From: Streptobacillus canis
GTDB taxonomy: Bacteria; Fusobacteriota; Fusobacteriia; Fusobacteriales; Leptotrichiaceae
Direction: 5' to 3'
Assembly (NCBI RefSeq): GCF_009733925.1
Contig: NZ_WOEI01000001.1
Coordinates: 1-64,000 of the forward strand
Length of the DNA stretch: 64,000 nucleotides
The notes under the pieces: generated by a model
Seen by the model: only the letters and a program-made list of their open reading frames with translations
Told to the model about the DNA's origin: nothing
Databases searched by the model: none
Program-made: the position numbers and the translations under genes
Shown here: in pieces, positions 57,422 to 64,000 of the stretch
Layout of the letters: each line of letters begins with the position of its first letter
How positions within the stretch are numbered: position 1 is the stretch's first letter

Positions 57422-60400
57422 ATGAAAAAATATTTTTTGTTAATGTTAATTTTAGCTATAAATTTATATAGTAATGAAGGATTAGCTATTGGGGATAATT
57501 CTATATCGATTGGAAGTAGTGTTGCTACAGGTAGAAATTCTATAGCTATAGGGAAAAATTCTGCAGCTGTTGGTAATGATGAAACTAAAGATAGTGTAGT
57601 AAGGAAAATAGAAGAAAATAGGGTAAAGCTTACAGAAATTGAAAATAAGGAAAAAGAGATTAAAAATTTAAATATTAAAATAGAAGAAATAAATAAAAAG
57701 TATAAGGAAATAATTGAAGCAGGTAAAAGAGTTGAAACTGTAAATTTAGCAAAAGAAAATGCAAAAAGTAAATGGAATAATAAAGAAAATGAGTATAATG
57801 ATTTAGTAAAAAATAATGAAGAATTTTTTAGGGTACATAGAAATAAAATAGAAGAATTAAATAGTAAATTAAATGGACTTGCAAAGATAAATGATATAGA
57901 CATTACAACTAAGGATGGTTTAAATTCTGCAGCGACAAGATTTAAATCAATAGTCGAAGAGGGGACTGAACTAAGATTAGAACTAGAATTCTATAAAGAA
58001 TATATACAAAATTACTATAAAGCATTAGGGGATTTAAGAAAAAATGAAGTAAGTTTTACTAAAATGTCTGCTGAGGTATATAATTCAAGATTAAGTAGTA
58101 CAAGTGAAACTGTTATTAATCCTTATGAAATAAATGCTTTTTCTGTATATATTGATGGAAAAGAAGTAGATGGAAAAGTAGGTTTTGATAGTGTGTTTAA
58201 TGGAGTTAAATATCAAAATGGTTCTATAGTAAGTACATCAAATAATGATGTTACATTACATAAAGATGCATTTAGAAATGTTTCAGAAATACCAGAACAC
58301 GATATTACTTTAAAATCTATAAAAACAGGTTTAACTACATTAGAGGAATTTGAAAACGCTAAAATAGCTTCGCTAAAATTTAAAAAGGCATTTAGGGAAT
58401 ATTTTGATAAAAATAACAATAAAATGCTTTTTGAGGAAGACAAACAGATACTGTATAGAAAGTTGGATTTAAAGGTTGATTATTATGTTAAAACTAATGA
58501 AATTACATATTATCAGTACATGTACGAGAAAGATGGAGATAAAACGTGGCTAGACAAGAAAAGTGCTGCAATAAAAGAGTTATCTACTATTAAGGCTGAA
58601 AATGAAAGTATACAATATTCTAATGAAACAAATTCAATAATAGTTAAAATATATAATAATATAAAAGAATGGAAAAAAACAAATATTATAGATATTATTG
58701 AAAAGAATAAAATAACTATTCAGAAATTAAATGAAGAATTGGAAAAAGCATTAGGAATAAATAAAAATGCTATAATTGAAAGAGAAACTTTAATAGCAAA
58801 TGTTAAAAAAGAGGTCATGAGATTAAAGAATATATATGATAATATAAATCCTGATCCTAAAGATTTGGCTTTAATGTCAGAATATAATAAAGTAATAGAA
58901 TTGCTAGAAAAAGAAGAAATTGATTTGGCAGAAGCTATAAAGAGATTAAAAGAATTGAAGGATAATTTAGTTTTAAATGATTTAAAAAATATTGGAGAAA
59001 ATAGTATTGCAATTGGTGTAGAAAATATAGTTGCAGGAAGAGATTCAATGGCTATAGGTAGTTCAAATACTATATTAGGTGATAATATTGTTGCAATAGG
59101 TAATAACATTAATGTAGGTAGAGGTGTTAGTGACGCAATAGTTTTAGGGGATAATTCTACAGCTATATCAAATACTCTTTCTATAGGAAATGAAAATAAT
59201 TTAAGAAAATTGGTATTTTTACAAAAAGGTGATGTATCCCAAGAATCAAATGAAGCTATAAATGGATCTCAATTATTTGAAATTATAAATGCTAAAGAAG
59301 GAATAATAAATAAAGAAGCTTGGATTAAGGCTTTAAATATTAATGCTAATATCAACGAACCTAATAATAAGTTGGTAACTGATAAAGATGTAAAAGAATA
59401 TATAGAAGGAAAAGGATATATAACTGAAGGAGACTTAAATAATAAAGCAAATATTGATGGAAGTAATATAGTTAAAGATAAATTTACGAAGTCTTTAAAT
59501 GAGGGTGCAAATATTAGTATACCAAAAGATGTTTTAGTAACAGATAAACAAGTTAATGAATACATAGAAGCTAAGGGTTATATTACCAATGCAGATTTAA
59601 ATGATAAAGCAAATATTGATGCTAGTAATATAAATGTGGATAAATATATTGAAAATTTAAATAGAGATTCAAATATTAATGAACCTAAAAATAAATTGGT
59701 AACTGACAAAGATGTAAAAGAATATATAGAGGGGAAAGGATATATAACTGAAGGAAAGCTAAATAATAAAGCTAATATTGATGGGAGTAATATAGTAAAA
59801 GATAAGTTTACAAAAGCATTAAATGAAGGAGCAAATATTACTGCACCAAAAGATGTTTTAGTAACAGATAAACAAGTTAATGAATATATAGAATCTAAAG
59901 GGTATATTACTAGTGGAGAAATAAATAATAAAGCAAATATAGATGCTAGCAACATTAATGAAGTTAAATATATAGAAGTTTTAAGTAAAAATTCAAGTAT
60001 TAGTAATCCTAAAAATAAATTGGTAACCGATACTTTAGTTAAATCTTTCCTTACTGAAAACTATATTTCTAAAACAGAAACAGGAAATATAATAAGTGAA
60101 AGCTTAAATATATTAAATGGAGAAAATAGAATAGTAGGGAAAAGTGATTTAAGTATAGAAATAGCTGAAAATTCAATAAAAGAAAAACATTTGGATAAAA
60201 ATATATTAAAGGATATAAAAGGTAGTGTTAAATATGATGATGATAAGAAAAATAGTATAAGCCTAGGAAGTAATAATATTACTGTAAATATAAAAAATGT
60301 TTCTAAACCTATACATGATAATGATGCAGTAAACAAAAAGTATGTTGATGAGTTGCTTAACTCTAATGTTAATGTAAATAATACTGTTGGAATTAAAAAA

Positions 60401-61057
60401 GCTAACTCAGGTGTAGCAAGTGCAATAGCACATGGTAGCATACCTTTTAATAATTTAAAAAAAACTCATTCTATTGGAGCTTCTCTAGGTTACTATAATA
60501 AAGAAGTAGGGGTAAGTTTAGGCTATTCAGGTATGTTTAAAAATGTAGGGGTTAAAGGTAGTTTAGGATTTAACAGTGGATTAGAAGTTAGTGCAGGATT
60601 TGGGATTTCATATACTTTTGGCGATATGAATAATAAAGAAATAATATTTAATCAAACTGAATGTAGATTTGATGATGATAAAGAAGAAATAGAAAAACTA
60701 AAAAATGAACTAAATGCTTTAAGAGAAGAATTAAAAAGTAAAAAAATAGAGAATATAGTAGTGGACAAATTTGAGTTTGATAGTTTTGAATTAAGTAAAA
60801 CTAATAAAGAGAAAATTGATAGTCTTTTAAAAAAGATTAAAGATGAAGAGTTAATTGTAATTGGACATACTGATATTATTGGAAGTGAAGAATATAATAA
60901 AAAACTTTCACTATTAAGAGCAATGGAAGTAAAAAAATATATTTTAAATAATCATAATATATCTGAAAATAGAATAATGATTTTAGGTGATGGAGAAGGT
61001 AATCCAATTAGTGAAATAGATGAAGAAAACAGAAGAGTTGAGATTATAATAAAATAA
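57422..61057 (+). CDS. Trimeric autotransporter adhesin (YadA-type) with C-terminal OmpA domain
   Basis: A 1211-aa surface protein. Signal peptide MKKYFLLMLILAINLYS. Head-type repeats (SISIGSSVATGRNSIAIGKN) lie at about 25-55 and again around 520-580. Residues 60-520 are a long coiled-coil insert with a beta stretch. From about 645 to 885 lie tandem stalk repeats (KLVTDKDVKEYIEGKGYITE; DVLVTDKQVNEYIE; NNKANIDGSNI). The YadA anchor barrel is at about 995-1070. Then a coiled linker and an OmpA-like domain at about 1110-1211 with VVDKFEFDSFEL, VIGHTDIIGSEEYN and the EENRRVEII end. In ordinary YadA proteins the barrel is the last domain; here a peptidoglycan-binding domain extends into the periplasm. 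Likely role: host adhesion with cell-wall anchoring. Confidence 0.88.
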   Translation: MKKYFLLMLILAINLYSNEGLAIGDNSISIGSSVATGRNSIAIGKNSAAVGNDETKDSVVRKIEENRVKLTEIENKEKEIKNLNIKIEEINKKYKEIIEAGKRVETVNLAKENAKSKWNNKENEYNDLVKNNEEFFRVHRNKIEELNSKLNGLAKINDIDITTKDGLNSAATRFKSIVEEGTELRLELEFYKEYIQNYYKALGDLRKNEVSFTKMSAEVYNSRLSSTSETVINPYEINAFSVYIDGKEVDGKVGFDSVFNGVKYQNGSIVSTSNNDVTLHKDAFRNVSEIPEHDITLKSIKTGLTTLEEFENAKIASLKFKKAFREYFDKNNNKMLFEEDKQILYRKLDLKVDYYVKTNEITYYQYMYEKDGDKTWLDKKSAAIKELSTIKAENESIQYSNETNSIIVKIYNNIKEWKKTNIIDIIEKNKITIQKLNEELEKALGINKNAIIERETLIANVKKEVMRLKNIYDNINPDPKDLALMSEYNKVIELLEKEEIDLAEAIKRLKELKDNLVLNDLKNIGENSIAIGVENIVAGRDSMAIGSSNTILGDNIVAIGNNINVGRGVSDAIVLGDNSTAISNTLSIGNENNLRKLVFLQKGDVSQESNEAINGSQLFEIINAKEGIINKEAWIKALNINANINEPNNKLVTDKDVKEYIEGKGYITEGDLNNKANIDGSNIVKDKFTKSLNEGANISIPKDVLVTDKQVNEYIEAKGYITNADLNDKANIDASNINVDKYIENLNRDSNINEPKNKLVTDKDVKEYIEGKGYITEGKLNNKANIDGSNIVKDKFTKALNEGANITAPKDVLVTDKQVNEYIESKGYITSGEINNKANIDASNINEVKYIEVLSKNSSISNPKNKLVTDTLVKSFLTENYISKTETGNIISESLNILNGENRIVGKSDLSIEIAENSIKEKHLDKNILKDIKGSVKYDDDKKNSISLGSNNITVNIKNVSKPIHDNDAVNKKYVDELLNSNVNVNNTVGIKKANSGVASAIAHGSIPFNNLKKTHSIGASLGYYNKEVGVSLGYSGMFKNVGVKGSLGFNSGLEVSAGFGISYTFGDMNNKEIIFNQTECRFDDDKEEIEKLKNELNALREELKSKKIENIVVDKFEFDSFELSKTNKEKIDSLLKKIKDEELIVIGHTDIIGSEEYNKKLSLLRAMEVKKYILNNHNISENRIMILGDGEGNPISEIDEENRRVEIIIK
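59363..60075 (+). repeat. Stalk repeats within the autotransporter gene
   Basis: About five alternating ~55-codon units share a VTDKxVxEYIExKGYIT core and a NKANIDxSNI element. Near-identical nucleotide runs between units 1 and 3 and units 2 and 4 suggest recent duplication of a double unit. Such repeats can change number by recombination and would alter stalk length. Confidence 0.85.
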
Positions 61058-61522
61058 ACACAGAGAAATCTGTGTTTATTTTGATTTTCTTGGTATTAAA
61101 TATAACTAATGTTGCAATTATCTTACCTAATGTATTTGCTGCAAGTGATGGAGAAAATAACATTGCAAATCCATAAGAAACAGCAAATAAAAAAATAATT
61201 AATTGTATGATATTAATCCCATTTATGCTATAATATGAAAAGTATAGGAAATAAAGTGTTGTAAATAAAAATGCAAAGATAAATACCCATATTATTAAAT
61301 ATAGAGATAAATATGGCAATACAAATATTATTATTCCCATAATTAATGACATAAAAATATTGCTTAATGAAAAAAGTATAAAATAGTACTGATAGAACTT
61401 ATTAGATGTAATCCTCCTATAATTAAAGCATAAGTCTTTAATGTTTCAAATGGATTCATCCAAATGAATATACCAAAAATTACATATATTATTGCAACAA
61501 TAATATTAAAAAAATTATTCAT
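61044..61522 (-). pseudogene. HdeD/DUF308-like membrane protein gene with frameshift
   Basis: The first part, ATG 61522 to TAA 61364, encodes MNNFFNIIVAIIYVIFGIFI, then WMNPFETLKTYALIIGGLHL and a third hydrophobic run. The second part (61044-61352) continues the same kind of hydrophobic repeats in another frame (MGIIIFVLPYLSLYLIIWVF). Together they would give about 155 aa with six membrane segments and the Pro-plus-Gly spacing of HdeD/DUF308. The break lies in a T-run on the minus strand, so a slip mutation is the likely cause; a sequencing error or programmed slippage is possible. Confidence 0.6.
61054..61084. terminator. Bidirectional terminator after the autotransporter gene
   Basis: aaacacaga-gaaa-tctgtgttt with T-rich DNA on the right and A-rich DNA on the left. 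It serves both convergent genes. Confidence 0.75.
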
Positions 61523-61564
61523 TTTAGCCTCTTTTTTTATTTATTATAGCATGTAAAAAAATAT

Positions 61565-61592
61565 TTGACAAATATTTAAAAATATGATATTA
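61565..61592 (+). promoter_or_regulatory. infC operon promoter
   Basis: TTGACA at 61565 with a TATTAT-type -10 about 17 bp downstream. It opens a long untranslated leader of over 200 bases. Confidence 0.7.
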
Positions 61593-61599
61593 TTTCATA

Positions 61600-61790
61600 G
61601 TAAATGAAAATACTAGCAAGTTCTAGTATTGTAAAAGTAGAATTTTGATTCTCACCTTTCCATAGCGTTTAGTATGCATAGGCTTAATATGAGTTGGGTT
61701 ATTAATATTAAATATATATTAGACACAGTCTAATAGTTTTTTATTGATATTTTGAGAACAAGATTTTATCTTGTTTTTTTATTACAAAAA
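61600..61790 (+). ncRNA. infC-rpmI-rplT leader, probable L20-type autoregulatory RNA
   Basis: A leader of about 215 bases with hairpins: tactagcaagttctagta, then tagacacagtctaat, and a terminator with aacaagattttatcttgttttttta just upstream of infC. Leaders in this position bind L20 in other bacteria and cause premature termination. The position and terminator are seen; L20 binding is inferred. Confidence 0.6.
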
Positions 61791-61807
61791 TATAGGAGGT
61801 GTTCTTT

Positions 61808-62332
61808 ATTAAAGGAACGAGTAAAACTGATGGAACTAGAATCAATGATGAGATTAGGGCTAAAGAAATAAGATTAATTTCAGAAGAAGGTGAACAATTA
61901 GGAGTAATGACTTTCCATGAAGCTTATGATATAGCACAAGAAAAAAATCTTGATTTAGTAGAAATGTCTTCAAATAATGGTGTATCAGTATGTAAAATAA
62001 TGGATTACGGTAAATATCGTTATGAGAAATTAAAAAAAGATAAAGAGAATAAGAAAAAACAAAAAAATACTGTAATTAAAGAATTAAGAGTTAAACCTCA
62101 TATCGATACACATGATATGGAAACTAAAATTAATCAAATTGAAAAATTCTTAGAGAAAGAAAACAAAGTAAAAATCAGTTTAAGATTATCAGGAAGAGAA
62201 AAGCTACATTCAGAATCAGCAGTTAAAGTGTTAGATGAATTTGCTGAAGTCTTCGAAGATAAAGCTATAGTTGAAAAAAAATATGGAAAAGAGCAATTAC
62301 AAAAATTTGTAATGCTTTCACCTAAGAAATAG
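61808..62332 (+). CDS. infC: Translation initiation factor IF-3 (AUU start)
   Basis: 174 aa from ATT 61808: SD taggaggt ends 8 bases upstream and the product then begins with KGTSKTDGTRINDEIRAKEI, the expected IF-3 start. The in-frame GTG at 61799 overlaps the SD. AUU is the classic start of infC that lets IF-3 repress itself. N domain LISEEGEQLGVMTFHEAYDIA, linker, C domain ISLRLSGREKLHSESAVKVL. Confidence 0.95.
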   Translation: MKGTSKTDGTRINDEIRAKEIRLISEEGEQLGVMTFHEAYDIAQEKNLDLVEMSSNNGVSVCKIMDYGKYRYEKLKKDKENKKKQKNTVIKELRVKPHIDTHDMETKINQIEKFLEKENKVKISLRLSGREKLHSESAVKVLDEFAEVFEDKAIVEKKYGKEQLQKFVMLSPKK

Positions 62333-62350
62333 ACAAGAGGAGGAAAAATT

Positions 62351-62557
62351 ATGCCAAAGATGAAAACACACAAAGGAGCAAAAAAAAGAATTAAAGTTAC
62401 AGGAACAGGTAAATTCGTAGTTAAACATTCAGGAAAAAGCCACATCTTAACTAAGAAAACACATAAAAGAAAGAAAAGATTAGGACAAGACCAAGTATTA
62501 ACTGGTGGAGCAGCTAGAAAAGCATCTAGATTATTAGCAGGACAAGAAGGAAGATAA
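62351..62557 (+). CDS. rpmI: 50S ribosomal protein L35
   Basis: A 68-aa basic protein starting [20 protein letters not shown] with [19 protein letters not shown] agaggagg. Middle gene of infC-rpmI-rplT. Confidence 0.97.
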   Translation: MPKMKTHKGAKKRIKVTGTGKFVVKHSGKSHILTKKTHKRKKRLGQDQVLTGGAARKASRLLAGQEGR

Positions 62558-62579
62558 TAACTTATAAGGAGGAAAGAAA

Positions 62580-62930
62580 ATGCCAAGAGTAAAAACTGGA
62601 ATAGTAAGAAGAAAAAAACATAAAAAAGTATTAAATGAAGCAAAAGGATATAGAGGATCTACAAAAACTAATTATAAAAAGGCTAATGAAGCTGTTAAAA
62701 AAGCTATGGCTTATGCAACAGAACATAGAAAATTAAAGAAAAGAACAATGAGAGAATTATGGATAATCAGAATTAATGCAGCAACTCGTGCTGAAGGATT
62801 ATCATATTCTAAATTCATGAATGGATTAAAGAAATTAAACATCGAATTAGACAGAAAAGTTTTAGCAGAATTAGCTTTAAACAACTCTGCAGAATTCAAA
62901 GCTTTAGTAGACAAAGTAAAAGCATTATAA
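62580..62930 (+). CDS. rplT: 50S ribosomal protein L20
   Basis: A 116-aa basic protein: [39 protein letters not shown] and RIDNAAT-like [20 protein letters not shown]. Assembly protein and likely repressor of this operon. SD aaggagg. Confidence 0.97.
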   Translation: MPRVKTGIVRRKKHKKVLNEAKGYRGSTKTNYKKANEAVKKAMAYATEHRKLKKRTMRELWIIRINAATRAEGLSYSKFMNGLKKLNIELDRKVLAELALNNSAEFKALVDKVKAL

Positions 62931-62935
62931 TATAT

Positions 62936-62965
62936 AAAACTACATCACATGATGTAGTTTTTTTT
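62936..62965 (+). terminator. Terminator after rplT
   Basis: actacatca-ca-tgatgtagt followed by eight T. Confidence 0.92.
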
Positions 62966-63015
62966 ATCTCTAAAAAATGGTATAATATATCAAAAGTATA
63001 TAAAGGTGGTGTTTT

Positions 63016-64000
63016 ATGGCTCTAAAATTTGAATATAAAGGTATAGATTTTGATTTAAATAATAATATAGAAGATAATACTTTATATGTTTTTTCAAATT
63101 TTAATGATAAATTTGAAATAGAAAGTAAAGATAAAGATATTTTTACTACAAAAAAATATATAACTGAAAATGAATTCTGGGAAAAAGTAATATTAAGTAA
63201 AAAAATATTACTTAAAGAGGAAAAAGAGGTAGTGTTCTTTTATAATACGCTAAATAATGAAATTAAGAAAAAACTTCAAATAAATGAATATTTTGATTGT
63301 ATAGATATAGCATATAGATATTATTCATTTATGAAAGAATATATAGAATATGGTGTTGATTTAAATGAAATAGAAGTACATGAGTGGCAAAAAAATATAA
63401 TTAATCTATATCTTAATATAAATGATAAAATGTTAGAAAGAGCACATAAAGAAGTGAAAATACCTAGATATTTATTACCAGTATTTTCATATATTAATCA
63501 AGATTTTCTTAATAATTTTAAGAAGATAGTGTTTGTTAATAAATTTTCATTTACTGTATTTGAGAAGAAAATTTTAGAAGATATTGATAATCTTTCTATA
63601 TTCCTATATGTAAATAAAAATGATTATGATGAAGAAAAAAATATTTTAAAAAATATTACTATGCCAAGCTTAAAAGAGAAAAATATTAAAGTAGTAGAGT
63701 GTAGTGATAAATTTACACAGACTATAAATATTTTAGACAATTTGGAAAAATTTAATACTTTTTATGATATGGCAGAGAAAAAGAAAGCAAAAATAAAAGA
63801 TGAAAATATTTTTGTTAATCAAAATGAGTTGATAAATACATTAGATTTTTCATTTAATCATACTGTTGCATATAATATACTATCTAAAATATATTTAGCC
63901 ATAAAAAATTCCATAAATGGTAGATACTTAATTTCAGATATATATAGACTTTACTCAATAAAAGAATTTAGAAATGAATTTGAAATAGAAAATAGCGATT
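63016..64000 (+). CDS. Partial protein, possibly AddB-like (runs off the window)
   Basis: ATG 63016 lies behind aaaggtggt and an open frame of 328 codons runs to the window end. A -10-like tataat lies at about 62981. The visible part starts MALKFEYKGIDFDLNNNIED and has EFWEKVILSKKILLKEEKEV and VVFFYNTLNNEIKKKLQ. It is soluble, charged and without Walker motifs. The start resembles the degenerate helicase half of AddB/RexB-like PD-(D/E)XK proteins of Fusobacteria, but the diagnostic C-terminal nuclease and iron-sulphur motifs would lie beyond the window. Confidence 0.45.
   Translation, partial: MALKFEYKGIDFDLNNNIEDNTLYVFSNFNDKFEIESKDKDIFTTKKYITENEFWEKVILSKKILLKEEKEVVFFYNTLNNEIKKKLQINEYFDCIDIAYRYYSFMKEYIEYGVDLNEIEVHEWQKNIINLYLNINDKMLERAHKEVKIPRYLLPVFSYINQDFLNNFKKIVFVNKFSFTVFEKKILEDIDNLSIFLYVNKNDYDEEKNILKNITMPSLKEKNIKVVECSDKFTQTINILDNLEKFNTFYDMAEKKKAKIKDENIFVNQNELINTLDFSFNHTVAYNILSKIYLAIKNSINGRYLISDIYRLYSIKEFRNEFEIENSD

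Noticed and set aside
59578-59955. Minus-strand frames with repeated segments opposite the autotransporter stalk
   Set aside because: Repetition mirrors the stalk repeats; no SD or independent support.
62134-62643. Minus-strand 169-codon frame across infC, rpmI and rplT
   Set aside because: Antisense to three conserved genes; Phe/Leu-rich shadow of Lys-rich coding sequence.

Overview
The window is AT-rich DNA with codon use dominated by A/T-ending triplets. It comes from a bacterium with an outer membrane: a YadA-type trimeric autotransporter and a lipoprotein are encoded. Low GC, small compact operons, a zinc-ligand-less DnaG and a reductase/AhpF-like fusion fit Fusobacteriota, most likely Leptotrichiaceae (Streptobacillus, Sneathia or Leptotrichia relatives). 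This placement is inferred from gene character; no 16S rRNA is present.

Region 1 (1-31.7 kb) is an accessory island. It opens with the end of an IS21-type element (istA fragment, istB), then a short inverted arm with a tiny peptide gene, a dead paralogue of a small acidic protein gene and a decayed CRISPR repeat, then a broken IS4/IS1634-type transposase. CRISPR array 1 (11 repeats) follows. Next is a compact operon of unknown function (4.5-10.5 kb): two helical proteins, a Ycf46-like AAA+ ATPase, a protein with a possible PD-(D/E)XK-like signature fused to a Gly/Ala-rich hydrophobic tail, two paralogous acidic proteins and short membrane proteins. From 10.6 to 22.2 kb lies a type III CRISPR-Cas operon that best fits III-D: a tandem CARF-HEPN ribonuclease, two RHH/WYL-like proteins, Cas10 without HD domain but with GGDD, a Cas7-Csx10 fusion, a Cas11-like helical protein, two Cas7 proteins, a Csx19-like protein, an unknown protein and Cas6. 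A separately promoted operon (22.5-27.1 kb) carries Csx16, Cas1, Cas2, a third WYL-like protein, two coiled-coil paralogues and a short class III ribonucleotide reductase-like protein. CRISPR array 2 (5 repeats) is followed by the direct-strand copy of the inverted arm, a second large nuclease-like/hydrophobic protein, a Fic/Doc protein and a small membrane protein.

Region 2 (31.7-44.4 kb) is metabolic and stress-related: ahpC under a PerR-like box, a TrxR/AhpF-like reductase, tetR, cutC, a DUF1576 membrane protein, tpx, two tandem NCS2 purine permeases each behind its own purine riboswitch, a LysR regulator, and a TPP-riboswitch-controlled thiamine-precursor ABC transporter (thiXYZ type).

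Region 3 (44.4-64 kb) is core: four tRNAs (Pro, Gly, His, Leu), the L10 leader with rplJ-rplL, rpoB-rpoC, gmk-rpoZ, dnaG-rpoD, a trimeric autotransporter with an unusual C-terminal OmpA domain, a frameshifted HdeD-like gene, the infC-rpmI-rplT operon with an AUU start for infC, and the 5' part of a probable AddB-like protein running off the window.

The proposed working of the type III locus is inference from the families. Cas6 processes crRNA from both arrays. The Cas10/Cas7/Csx10 complex cuts target RNA and makes cyclic oligoadenylate. The CARF-HEPN protein is the activated RNase, and Csx16 removes the messenger. The island's outer modules share a second, undescribed-looking gene set that brackets the CRISPR locus in inverted orientation and is the best candidate for a new system.
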